From positions 839,262 to 903,261 of the forward strand of contig NW_003314280.1 in the NCBI RefSeq assembly GCF_000143415.4: a DNA stretch of 64,000 nt, given 5' to 3'. The notes beneath the pieces were generated by a model. That model was given only the letters and a program-made list of their open reading frames with translations. It was not told where the DNA came from and did no database searches. Below are positions 33,842 to 44,647 of the stretch, one piece after another. Numbering within the stretch: position 1 is the first letter of the stretch; each line of letters starts with the position of its first letter. Origin of the DNA: Selaginella moellendorffii. Taxonomy: Eukaryota > Streptophyta > Lycopodiopsida > Selaginellales > Selaginellaceae. Position numbers and translations under genes: made by a program.

Positions 33842-36698
33842 ATGGGGAGGAAGAAGAAGGGCGGGACGGGGGAGGCGTGGAAGGATGTGACGCCGCAGGA
33901 GCCGACATCGCTGCTCCTGGGCAGCGGCCAGGGAGGTATGGATCAATTTGCGAGCGACGCGATCGTGGATGTTCTCCTTTGCAGGTTTTGTGTCGCTGGA
34001 GGAGATTGATGAGGATCTGGTGTTTGGACTCGAGCCTCCGGCCGGGGAGGATTTGAGTGGGAAGAATGCAAAGAAAGGGAAGAGGAAACGCGCGTTGGAA
34101 ACTGATCTAGCCGAGGAGAAAAATGCGAAGAAGAATAAGAAGAGAAAAGAGAAAATTCTCGCTAGTGACACCGATCTAGCCGAGGGACATGCTGCGACGA
34201 GAAAGGAGAAGAAGAAGAAGAAGAAGGGAAATGCCGAGCCTGATGATGCTGCCCAAGATAAAGAGGCTTTAAACTCTCCTCGAGGGAAGAAAAGGAAGAA
34301 CAAGCGTTTGCGCGAAAATACTACGTCCGGTGCCAACAAGAGATCAAAGCTAGATGGTGGAGGTAAGATTTTAGATGCAGGTGTTTTTCTTTTCTCAAAA
34401 CGATCTTCGTTCTTACAGATAATGGGAGTGAAGGTTTGGAGAGAGTCGATGTTGTTCTTCCCGAATGGAACGAGTTGCGACTTCATCCTTCACTGCTAAC
34501 AGCTCTTTCTACTCTTGGCTTTACCACTCCAACTCCCATCCAGAAGGCATGCATTCCAGCAGCTGCGCACAAGGGAAAGGTGTGGTTACCTTTCCGTATT
34601 TTTATATTTCATGTTCATGTTTTTATTTACTTGCTCTAGGACGTTATCGGGGCCGCAGAGACTGGATCAGGAAAAACCTTAGCTTTTGGCATACCAATTT
34701 TGCAAAGGCTTCTTGATGAACGCGATAAGCTCTTGCGACAGAACAATGTTGCTAGTGACAGTCCACTTCGTGCTCTCATCGTCACACCTACGCGAGAATT
34801 AGCTCTGCAGGTAATGTAACTAAGCATCTCTTGCTTTCTAACATGTGGAATGACAGATTTGCGACCATATTCGAGCAGTAGCTAAGTTTACAGATATCAA
34901 GGTCGCTCCTATTGTTGGTGGCATATCTACGCAAAAACAGGAACGCCTTCTTAAGCGAAGGCCTGCTATTGTCGTTGGAACTCCTGGTCGCCTATGGGAA
35001 CTCATGAGCAGTGGCGAAAGCCACCTTGTCCAGGTATTTTCTAGGACTGGTTTTCTTATTATTTCGTGTTTTTTATTGTTCTTTCTTGGCAGCTCCAAGA
35101 GATCTCATTTTTTATACTGGACGAGGCTGACCGCATGATTGAAAAAGGCCATTTTCAAGAGCTAGAATCCATAATTGATTTACTACCGAAGCACGGTGAA
35201 CCGCGAGAGGATTTAGATCCTGCAGACAACGTTTTTTTGTCCGCTAAGAAACGGAGGCAGACTTTGGTGTTTTCAGCTACCTTGACCCTGCCTCCCGACT
35301 TCAAGAAAAAACTCAAGAAAAGCTATGGAGCAAGAAAGAAATCAGAGCAGCATTCTCTATCCTTACTGTCGGAGAGAGCCGGGCTCAGCGACACTGCTGA
35401 AGTTGTGGATTTGACATCGAAGAACGTCGTTGCTGAAAAGCTTACGGAGTCGGTTATCGAGTAAGAGCTGCATTTTTGCCTGACACGTCTCACCTGACGC
35501 TTTGTATTGTTTTCTGCAGATGCACCGACGAGGAAAAGGATGCCTACCTATACTACGTCCTCAAGGTACATGGATGTGGGCGAACAATTGTGTTTTGTAC
35601 CTCCATTGCGGCATTAAGAAGACTAGCAGCTATTCTACGTCTTTTAGAGGTTCCGGCGTGGCCTTTGCATGCACAGCTACAGCAACGGCAGAGACTAAAG
35701 GTATGGCATGTCATACGTTTTGAGTACGCATTTAAATTCTGCACTTTCCAGACAATGGATAGGTTCCGAGCCAGCACCGATGGTGTGCTTGTCGCAACGG
35801 ACGTTGCTGCACGGGGTTTAGATATTCCGGGAGTTCGGACTGTTATACATTATCAGTTACCACACTCAGCAGAGGTATGCATAAGATATGTTTAAACCGG
35901 TGCGACATATTCCCGTGTCCAACAGATGTATGTTCATAGAAGTGGAAGAACAGCGCGTGCTGACAAAGATGGATGCAGCATTGCTCTAATCTCTCCGTCG
36001 GAGAAGTCGAAGTACTTGACACTCTGCCGTGCGCTATCAAAGGTACTCTGGAAAACAAGTGGATTTCTTGCGTGATATAGTGTTTGCTACAGTCCAGTGG
36101 CTTGACAAGCTTTCCAATCAATTCCGGGTATATACCCTCCGTTGAGAAACGAATAGGGCTTGCTCTCAGAATTGATAGACTATTACGGGAGAATTCGAAG
36201 GTAAATGGCATTCCTTGTTCTACAATGGACTGGCTTTAATTTTCGAGAGCAGAAAAAGGCGAAGAGCACCTGGTTTGAGCGAAATGCGAAGGAACTCGAC
36301 ATCGAAATTGAGCGCAAGGATGAGGACAATGACAACGTTGAGGCGAAGCTCAGTGGAAAGAAGTCCATGCAATTGAGAAGCTTACAAGAGGCAAGCAAGA
36401 AATTGTTGCGTTTCTCTATCTAAAGCGGTACCAACACGCAGGAACTGAAGCAGACGCTCAAACATCCTTTGGAGCTGAGAGGCTTCTCTCGTCGCTTTGT
36501 TGCTGGGGTACGTATAAAGCTCAAATGCTGAGTCTTGTCTAACTCCGCTTCCTTTGTTACTTGTAGACTGGATTGACTCCTCTGGCCGCACAGCAACTAA
36601 AGGATTATGTGGACAATGCTCCCGGAGGCCGGTTCGTCGTTATCGGTCAGAAGGAAGTGGAACCTCTACAAGCACTCAAAGCACAACAATGCGGATAA
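33842..36698 (+). CDS. RH13: DEAD-box RNA helicase, DDX24/Mak5 (RH13) type
   Basis: Thirteen exons: 33842-33935, 33985-34362, 34419-34579, 34640-34810, 34857-35033, 35093-35460, 35520-35700, 35752-35874, 35926-36042, 36093-36200, 36253-36390, 36442-36507, 36567-36698. Intron 12 appears to be GC-AG (GAG, then GCAAGC) and the exon 11 acceptor is uncertain. The N-terminus is Lys-rich with nucleolar-type clusters ([16 protein letters not shown]). Helicase motifs: Q ([10 protein letters not shown]), I (AAETGSGKT), Ia (TPTRELALQ), Ib (TPGRL), II (DEAD), III (SAT), IV (IVFCTS), V ([10 protein letters not shown]), VI (HRSGRTAR). The long spacer between Ib and III and the C-terminal [15 protein letters not shown] fit the DDX24/Mak5 group, which acts in 60S subunit maturation. 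Confidence 0.92.
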
Positions 36699-36762
36699 AA
36701 CCAGAGAGTTCTTACTGTAAGCTTTTTCAAGGATTTGCTACAAACATGCTTGAATCCTTATC

Positions 36763-37186
36763 TCAGGGGAGAGTGTAGCCTGCACCGAGATTGAACGAAA
36801 GGTCAGTTCTTTTATCCCCAACAGCAGCAGCAAGGCAAAAAGAAAGTGAGAGAGTACTAACTTCCACACTGATAGTTGTGAGGCAGCTCCCGGTTGCATC
36901 GCTTTGCGATTTTGAGAGCGGTGCTGAGCTTGAGCACCTTGGTGACATCTCCGGTGATCTTGGGACAGACGCAGTCGGGCTGGGCGGCCCTCACGAACTT
37001 GCAGCACTTGGAAGACGGTTTGGTTCCAATGAGCACGGCAGTCATGCAATTCCCGACGAGACCATTCACCTGGCTATCGCAGTCTAGAGTCGTGTCGTCG
37101 TCGGTAGCAACCTGGATCAAGAACAGGGAGAAGAAGAGCAGGAAAACTCCCAGGACAAGAGTTGCCCGCGGCTTGATCGTCTCCAT
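36763..37186 (-). CDS. Non-specific lipid-transfer protein, tandem copy A
   Basis: Exon 1 is 36862-37186 and a 17-nt last exon is 36763-36779; 113 residues. A signal peptide (LVLGVFLLFFSLFLIQVA) precedes eight cysteines: LDC, GNC, KCC, DCVC, KRC, QCG. Splicing after QCG to the mini-exon gives the ending CGSYTLP; without splicing, a TAG follows one codon later, so both readings give nearly the same protein. It is tail to tail with RH13, whose stop lies 65 bp away. A second copy of this unit lies 1.5 kb downstream. Confidence 0.88.
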
Positions 37187-37828
37187 TTGTGCTGCTCCCG
37201 CGACGGAGGACGAAGGAGAGACTCTGGGAGCGATCTAGCGACGAACTCGAGAGAAGAGCAGCATTTATTTGTGAGCGGTTTCCTTTAAAAAGGAGTTTTT
37301 TTCGGATGGGTGGACTGAGCACAAGTCTGGTGCTGCAGCACGCGTACTCCTAGAAAGCAACCTTTATACATTTTCTTAGACAGCCATCGAGAAGTGCCAG
37401 ATGATTATTTCGGTATTGACATAAGCGAGATAGTGGTCGACGTGATGCAAAAGAACTCCAAGGATGTCTAGGGTCTTTGACTCGAGAAGAACATAGCTGA
37501 AAGTAGTCAAAGGAAGTCTTTAGAATTTTATTGACTGTTTTAAATTTATAAACTGGGACAGATCTTAACACTAGAGCTGGATGCGAGCCGGCAAGCGGGT
37601 CTTTACAACAGAAGGATGAGCTCGCTGATATGCAATGGAGGGAACATGGTGCTAGTCACTAAGTCGACAGTGCTGAGGGAGTTTGCGGAGCGGATGAAGC
37701 GCGAACACCAAGGCTACCCAATCTACGTGCGGGCAGCAACATTCAACAGCGCAGCTAGCTTTCGCTGAGGTCAAGTCTCATCAGATCAGCAAGTCTTTTG
37801 GTTAACTGAAAGGTAGGATATTAGGGGA
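37187..37828. other. Spacer inside the tandem duplication
   Basis: Contains the LTP-A upstream region (to about 37320), then unassigned sequence. A plus-strand patch at 37620-37765 is open (STVLREFAERMKREHQGY, ending SAASFR) and looks coding-like, but has no context or recognised family. Confidence 0.35.
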
Positions 37829-38210
37829 GAATTCCTAGGCAAATGGTGTCCTTTTACAGTACAATGGACTGGCTTTGATTTCGAGAGCAGAAAAAGGCGA
37901 AAAACACCTGGTTTTTATGAGCGAAATGCGAAGGACCTCAACAATGAAATTGACCGCAAATATAAGAACAATAACAACGTTGAGATGAAGTTCACTGGAA
38001 ACAATCTATGCAATTGAGAAGCTTACAAGAGGCAAGCAAGAAGCTGTTTCGTTTCTCTATGAACTAAAGCAGATGCCTAAACATCCTTTGTTGCTGGGTT
38101 ATGGCCCTTTCCTTTGTTACCACTGGCCGCACGGCAACTAAAGGATTATGCAATGCTGTTCGTTGATAGCAGAACCTCTAGACTCAAAGCACAACAATGC
38201 GGATAATTAA
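37829..38210 (+). pseudogene. Duplicated 3' tail of the RH13-like helicase
   Basis: Nearly collinear with 36195-36700. It shares the words ACAATGGACTGGCTTT and TTCGAGAGCAGAAAAAGGCG, then degraded exon 11 to 13 sequence (for example AACTAAAGGATTATG and AAAGCACAACAATGCGGATAA). It has small deletions and no helicase core, so it cannot be functional. It is the left part of a duplicated unit whose right part is LTP copy B. Confidence 0.85.
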
Positions 38211-38282
38211 ACGTAGAATTCTTACTGTAAGCTTTTTCAAGGATTTGCTACAAGCATGCCTGAATCATCAACTTCTCTTTTC

Positions 38283-38718
38283 TCAGGGAAAAGTGTAGCC
38301 TGCACCGACATTGAACAAAAGGTCAGTTCTTTTATCACCAACAGCAGCAAGGCAAAACGAAAGTGAGAGACTACTAACTTCCGCACTGATAGTTGTGAGG
38401 CAGCTCCCAGTTGCACTGCTTTGCGATTTTAAGAGCGGTGCTGAGCAGACGCTCGGTGATCATTTTGGTGACATCTTTGGTGATCTTGGGACAGAGGCAG
38501 TCGAGCTGGGCGCTCCTCACGAACTTGCAGCACTTGGATGACGGTTTGGTTCCAATGAGCACGGCAGTCATGCAATTCCCGGCGAGACCATTCACTTGGC
38601 TATCGCAGTCGAGAGTCGCGTCATCGTCGGCAGCAACCTGGATCAGGAACAGGGAGATCAAGAGCAAGAAAACTCCAGAGCACAGGACAAGAGTCGCCCG
38701 CGGCTTGATCGTCTTTAT
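38283..38718 (-). pseudogene. Lipid-transfer protein, tandem copy B with lost start codon
   Basis: Exon 1 is 38379-38718 and the mini-exon 38283-38299, same structure as copy A. All eight cysteines (LDC, GNC, KCC, DCLC, KQC, QCG) and the signal-peptide core (VFLLLISLFLIQVA) are kept, and the ending would be CGSYTFP. The codon aligned with the ATG of copy A (ATGGAGACG) is ATA (ATAAAGACG). No in-frame ATG exists between the upstream in-frame TAG and the mature region; the next Met is in MTAVLIG, after the signal peptide. Unless a non-AUG codon (ATA, or a TTG at 38781) is used, no secreted protein can be made. A five-residue insertion (MITER region) also separates the copies. Confidence 0.8.
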
Positions 38719-38799
38719 TTGTGCTACTCCCGCAAGGGAGGACGAAGGAGAGACACTCGACACTGGGGAGCGATCTAGCAAAGAACTCTAGAGAAGAGC

Positions 38800-39420
38800 A
38801 GCATTTATTTGTGATCGGTTTCCATTAAAATGGATTTTTTTTTGCGGATGGGTGGTCTGAGCACAACTCTGGCACTGCTGCACAACACGCTTATTCCTAA
38901 AAAGTAACTTTTATATGCCATGCGCAGTTGATTATTTTCATATGGCGTGCAATTTGTAAATAATTTGCCGCACTATACATAATTGTAGCATTAAATATTA
39001 ACAATATCTTATAATATAATTTCTTTAACACTTTTAGGTGTTAGAAAATATAGTTTGATATTTATAATTTATGAACACTTTTATAATTTATAAACTTTTC
39101 TAAACACTTAATTTATTAGTTTTCTTAAGCAAACCCTGAACTCGACTAAATCCTGCCCGTATGTAGATGCTCGCGCTGAGTCTGGTGGTCCAGTGACTAC
39201 CACTTACATGGTGCGATGATCCGCCCCGGTGATTTCGGGCGCTGTGCAAGTTAGAGTGTATGTACCCAATTTATAGCAAGTTTTCAGTATTGAAATAAGA
39301 GAAATAGTGGTCCGATAAATACGGTTTGAGTCATCTTTGAGTGAATAAGAACCTGGATAGAAATTTTCACCTTTGCATGGTAATGCCTTCACAGAGGAAC
39401 AATAACAAAAAGGAAACGTC
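38800..39420. other. Intergenic, AT-rich
   Basis: Contains the copy-B upstream region and AT-rich DNA with repeated TATAATTTATAAAC/TTTATAATTTATGAAC words (about 39060-39100), similar to words at 900-1180. No gene is seen. Confidence 0.6.
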
Positions 39421-39423
39421 TCA

Positions 39424-40130
39424 GATGGCTCCGTCGAATGCGACGACGAAAAGGCTGTTCCATGGCAAAGCTGCAGCCTTTCCAACGCTGTTAATCGACG
39501 AGGCGAACCGGTTCCACGACTGGAGCCTGTGCCCCAAGGAGCAGCATCATCTCAGGAATCTCCAGGATTACTTTTTCAAGGAGACAAACACAGCCAACGT
39601 GATCCTTTGCAGCTCCGAGGACATCAGGTCAGGCTCAACGAGCATGTACCCTTCCAGAGATACTTCACAAGGATGATACGTGACCTGCTGGAAAAAGAAG
39701 CTCATGAGTGTTCTTGCACCGCAAAGCACACAGCGTTCTCTACTTCCAGAGGACCTATGGCAGTATCTTTTCTTATGTCGGTGGAGTCTCAGACGAGTGG
39801 CAGGCACTTGCGAGAAAGCTTCGTGGAGGCTGGAAAAGGAAGCTTTTTTGTCCTCTGTTCTTTTTGATGTGGAGACCATGAGTCTTCGCACCAAGTGAGC
39901 GGATCCAGAGCTGTTGAAGGAGCTCGAAGCATCCTGGACCTCCGAAGGAGTACGACGCGCTCTGTGGGGTGTATTGAGCGAGAAGTAAGTACCTCATTGA
40001 CGCCGGCATCGTTTCAGAGAAGGCACTCCACAGCTTGGTGCAACACGAGTTCGTCGCAACTTCTCGTGTCATGGTACAAAGGCCAATACCCTCTGGTCAT
40101 ACATTTTCATGACGTCAATTGTGCAGGTGT
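39424..40130 (+). pseudogene. Degenerate P-loop ATPase (archaeal-type ATPase/SSV-like plant family)
   Basis: Frames must be switched to read a continuous protein. The pieces are RLFHGKAAAFPTLLIDEANRF (Walker B-like LLIDEAN), FKETNTANVILCSSED (sensor-like), HVPFQRYFTRMIRDLLEKEA, VGGVSDEWQALARKLRGGW, PPKEYDALCGVY and EKALHSLVQHEFVATS. This order resembles plant P-loop ATPases that end in a winged-helix-like segment. At least three frame changes and the missing Walker A make it a pseudogene. The family assignment is moderate to weak. Confidence 0.4.
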
Positions 40131-40494
40131 GTGCAGAGTATGTTATTTTGTTCTTTGTCATTCTAATTCATGCAGGATCAAGCAGAAAGAAAGAAGGCAT
40201 TGATATTATGAACCTTCTTTTTTCTTTGTTTGTAGTTACTCCCAGCAAAATGGTAAAAGTGTATCTTGCTTTGACTTCGTATAGAAGTGCTCCTAAGATT
40301 CGTTGGCACCATTCCAGTGCTCAGAGAGGGGGTTGCGGCAGTAGCTTTCTCTGTTTTCTTGCAGTTCATGCTCACGCCTGAACATTGGAACAAATAGTAC
40401 AGATGCCTATCTCTTGGTATCTCCTTCGATCTCTAAGTTCTTAACAGCTTCTTGAAATTTTAGGGCTTGCAACTTTAATTGTGAGCGGGAAGCA

Positions 40495-41639
40495 ATGGCA
40501 GATGTCTACGTGCTCCTGGGAATCGTTGGTAGAGAAAAACCAAGGTTCTTGCTGTAACTTGATTTTGTGTGTGTGTGTGTGTGTCTACAGGCAATGTCAC
40601 AGCCATGGTCATGTTTTTGTCACCAACGTGAGAGACGACAGATCTTTAAAGACCACCTTTCGTGTTGTAACTGAAAATAAGGAGAAAAGATACCCATTTT
40701 TCTTTGTTTCTTGTTTCCAGGCCCACATTCTGGAGGATCATCAATTCTCGAGACACCGGATCCTTCTCGCCAGTCCCATACGCTTGCACGCTCCTCAATT
40801 GCCTGCTCTGGTTCTTCTACGGCCTCCCCGCCGTCACCTCCAACAACACGCTCATCGTCACCATCAACGCCGCCGGGATCATCCTCGAGTGCATCTACCT
40901 CATCGTCTTCTTCACCTTTGCCCCCGCAACCCACAGGGTGAGCGCTGCGAAAATCCTGTTTCTATGCTCTTCTACTTTGTCCTGCTTCTTGTCGACCAAA
41001 AGCAAAAGAAGGAAAAGGAGAAATGTTTTTCATCTCACCTGGCTTCGTGTTCCAGGGATATCTCAGCATGCTGCTCGTTGGTGTGGCGGGATTCTTCGCT
41101 GCCGCCATCGCAGTCACTCTCACAGCATTCCAGCAGGAGCAAAGAGCCAAATTCGTCGGTGCGGTGTGTGTGGTGGTCGGGACTCTCATGTACGCCTCGC
41201 CACTTTCAGTCATGGTACCAGAGCTACTCGTCTTCCTAGAAAAACAGAAGAGAACTTTAGAACACAGAAACAAAACTTTCCTTTACCCTCTCCGACTTGC
41301 AGAAGCTGGTTATCGCGACTCGAAGCGTCGAATACATGCCCTTTTCTCTGTCTCTCTGTAGCCTGATCAATGCGCTGCTATGGACTAGCTATGGAGTTCT
41401 CAAGCACGACAAGTTCCTCATAGTAAGCTAAGCCTTCAAAAGTCGAAGAGCTTCTTTCACTGCTTTGTCCATAGGTCCCAAACACGATTGGAGCTATCCT
41501 GGGACTACTCCAGCTCGCAATTTACTCTCACTTCCAAAGGGAAGAAGACACCGAGTTCTTTCACAATCTGCCAGACTTCTCACCGCCTCATCACAGCAAG
41601 CTCAAGCACTCCAAGTCATCAAACTCATATCTCAAATGA
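40495..41639 (+). CDS. SWEET: SWEET sugar transporter
   Basis: Six exons (40495-40528, 40591-40627, 40721-40937, 41056-41214, 41303-41422, 41475-41639) encode 243 residues. It has two MtN3/saliva three-helix repeats joined by a linker helix. Repeat 1: GIVGNVTAMVMFLSPT (first helix), TFWRIINSRDTGSFSPVPYA, NCLLWFFYGLPAV with the conserved substrate-pocket Asn/Trp region. Repeat 2: ASPLSVM, TRSVEYMPFSLSL, NALLWTSYGVL and DKFLIVPN. SWEETs are facilitators of sucrose and hexose movement at the plasma membrane or tonoplast. A GT microsatellite lies in intron 1 (about 40567-40584). Substrate cannot be assigned from sequence. Confidence 0.93.
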
Positions 41640-41811
41640 ACGAAGAAAAAGCAAGAAGAGAAGTTGAACAACAAAAAGGCTTCGTAGGCATTACAGAGAT
41701 CAATCAAAGACCCCTCGGATAAAAAGAACCAAAAAAAAAGTAGAAAAGAAACAAACTCTCATCAGCGACGAACCTCTCCTGTGTTCTCTTATGTCGTTAG
41801 GAAAAACTTCT

Positions 41812-42829
41812 TTAGCCCTTGACCCTCTTCCTGGCCTCCTCCACGATGGAAAGCTTGATACCTTTGCCTTTGGGAAGAGAGACCCACGGCTTGGTCCCCT
41901 GGCCAATGGTGAAAACGTTGCCCATTCGGGTGGCGAAGTCCTGACCGACCGAGTCCTTGATGTGAATGATGTCGAAGCTCCCCTTGTGCTTCTCTCGGTG
42001 CTGAATGGTACCGACTCTCCCCCTGTTGCGACCACCAGTGACCATCACCACGTTGCCAACGTCGAACTTGATGAACTCCTTGATCTTGCCAGTCTCCAGG
42101 TCGATCTTGATGGTGTCGTTGGCCTTGATCAGAGGGTCCGGGTAGCGGATGGTTCTCCCGTCGTAAGTCGTCAGGAACGGGATCCCCTTGGCACCGAACC
42201 TCACGGCGCGGACCTTGCAGAGCTTGAACTGTTGACACCAAAACAAAGTTACTACGGAAAGAAAGTACTTGGAGATGTGAGTGAATGAGTACCTTGGCCT
42301 CCTCGGCGTTGATCGAGTGCAAGGTGAATCGGCCCTTGCTGTCATAGAGGAGACGGTAGTTCTCATCCACCTTGCCGACCGTCAACACATCTAGAAAAGC
42401 GAAACAAGCAAGTCAGTCGGGTAAGAGAGGAAAAAAAATCGAGAACTTACCCATGAATCCAGCGGGATAGCATTTGTCCGTCCGGACCTTGCCATCAATC
42501 GAGATGAGCTTTTGCATCACGATTGCGACCACCTCTCGGTAAGTCAAGGCATAGTTGAGCCTGTTTCGAAGTACAATCACCAGAGGCAAGCATTCTCTCT
42601 CCTTGTGAGGGCCCGACGATGGCTTTGGAGCCTGGAAAAGCAAGGCCGCCGTGAGCGCACGGATCTACCTGGGAAAAACAAAGGGGAAGAGAGACTTACG
42701 AAGGCACCGCCGAGCTTGCTCAGCATCCAATGCTTGGGGGCATTGAGCACCTTCAGATGCTTCTTCGGCCCGCGCACCTGCACAACACAAGAATCGTAAG
42801 ATCCCGCGATAGCCGCGCGCTCTCACCAT
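41812..42829 (-). CDS. RPS4: 40S ribosomal protein eS4
   Basis: Exons 42827-42829 (ATG only), 42700-42777, 42451-42631, 42293-42390 and 41812-42228 encode 258 residues. The isolated start-codon exon is usual for this gene in plants. Conserved blocks: [98 protein letters not shown] (KOW), ending [18 protein letters not shown]. It is a structural protein of the small subunit. A telo-box lies just upstream. Confidence 0.97.
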
Positions 42830-42884
42830 TGCTGCACGCTCCTCCGCCTAGAACCCTAGCCGCCGTGGAAACCCTCAAAAACAG

Positions 42885-42899
42885 GAATTAGGGTTAGGG
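42885..42899 (-). promoter_or_regulatory. Telo-box motif upstream of RPS4
   Basis: Plus strand AATTAGGGTTAGGGC, i.e. CCCTAACCCTAAT on the coding strand, about 60 bp upstream of the RPS4 ATG. Two further AACCCTAG/AACCCTC words lie at 42852 and 42870. Telo-boxes with this sequence are typical of plant ribosomal-protein promoters. Confidence 0.65.
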
Positions 42900-43378
42900 C
42901 ATATGAAAATTTTAAAATATTTTTTAATGTTAATATTGAATAGAGTATTCTTAAGAAAGAAAATATCTTATTAGTTTTTCTCATAACTAACTCAAAGCTT
43001 TTGAGCATTAAGAACACTAAATATATTGTTAAATATCCTAAATAATTCAGATAAATACTATTTGCAATTTATTATTTTCTTATAAATTATTAATGAAAAT
43101 ACACAATGAGAATTTTATGACAATCAATAAGATGATAAAACTAACTCATAAAGTAATTCACATTATAATATGTACATAAATCAAAATTTAATGTTAAAAA
43201 AGTCACTATTAAATATCAGTAGATATTGAAAACTATAATATAGTAAAACAAAATACATTTTTTATATATTACATGAATAAATTAGTGAATTTATAATTCA
43301 AAAAAGTTTAAGAAAAATAAAATTCTATATATATTTAGGATGGTTTTTGCAATAAATCTTATCTTTATGGATTTTCAT

Positions 43379-43381
<3 letters not shown>

Positions 43382-43419
<38 letters not shown>
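43382..43419. repeat. (AT)n microsatellite
   Basis: About 19 AT units. Confidence 0.95.
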
Positions 43420-43550
43420 TATGAACTTATATCCATACATATAAGAGAGATACCACGTGCACACAAACACACATATATATATATATCTCTTTCTTTCTTC
43501 TCGTCTAGATACACATACACGCACACGCGAAAAAGAGAAAAACAGAATTT

Positions 43551-43650
43551 NNNNNNNNNNNNNNNNNNNNNNNNNNNNNNNNNNNNNNNNNNNNNNNNNN
43601 NNNNNNNNNNNNNNNNNNNNNNNNNNNNNNNNNNNNNNNNNNNNNNNNNN
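43551..43650. other. Assembly gap (100 N)
   Basis: Exactly 100 N, a conventional placeholder of unknown true size. It abuts a long TA microsatellite, the likely cause of the assembly break. Confidence 0.99.

Positions 43651-43722
<72 letters not shown>
43651..43722. repeat. (TA)n microsatellite at the edge of the gap
   Basis: At least 36 TA units; the left end is hidden by the gap, so the true length is unknown. Confidence 0.95.
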
Positions 43723-43727
<5 letters not shown>

Positions 43728-44579
43728 AAAATTATGGCAATAAATATGTAATTGTATGTGGGAGCATTATACATTTACATATACACTGATTTATTTTTTT
43801 CTTTTTAAATTGCATGAAAAATATTATGCACATAATCACTTTTAAATTGTTATTAAGCAATTAAAATATGATTATGTGTATAATATTTTTATTATGGGAT
43901 ATATCATATATGTATGAGGTGTAACATCTTATAAGCAACCAAGGAGAACGACTCGAAAAGTAATCCATAAAGGTTTAAATATAAAAAAAAAAGGCTTATG
44001 AACAAAAATACACCCCCTTTTTCAATTAGTTAAAGGTCTTGGGATATTTAAGGTTAAGTGTTCTTGGGTTTGAATAATACTGGGCTGAGAAGTCCAAACT
44101 CAAGAGCTTACACATCTTTGACTGCCACACAAAATTGATGCCATGTTATCTCAAACAATATATCATAAAAAATATATTAATAGTTTTTTCATGTTATTGA
44201 ATATAAATTTGTGATCTTTTGATTATGATCATCTTTTTCCTACTTTATATGCATTTTTATTTGCCTTTTATTCCGTGTGGCTATGCATCATTTATTGCAA
44301 TTTAAAAATGTATTTTGATTGCAATACACACTAATGTAAATATAATGCTTCAATCATCTTTATAAATATTTTTCATTTCTTACAACTTATTTAAATTGCA
44401 ATGTCTTAATATAGAGTTTGTGGATATGATGTTTTTCATTTTTTCATTAAGCGTGTTAAATTTTAAATGCATTTTAGATGCCATGAGCTAAGCTTGCCAG
44501 CACTATATATTTAAAACACTTTTATTGGTGAGGATAATAGAAAGAACTTTACATATTAAGCCCAAATCATTATAATACT

Positions 44580-44581
<2 letters not shown>

Positions 44582-44645
<64 letters not shown>
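44582..44645. repeat. (TA)n microsatellite
   Basis: About 31 uninterrupted TA units in AT-rich intergenic DNA. Confidence 0.95.

Positions 44646-44647
<2 letters not shown>

Noticed and set aside
43382-44645. CRISPR-like or regulatory repeat array
   Set aside because: The repeats are simple TA microsatellites in a eukaryotic nuclear genome; no spacers or leader.
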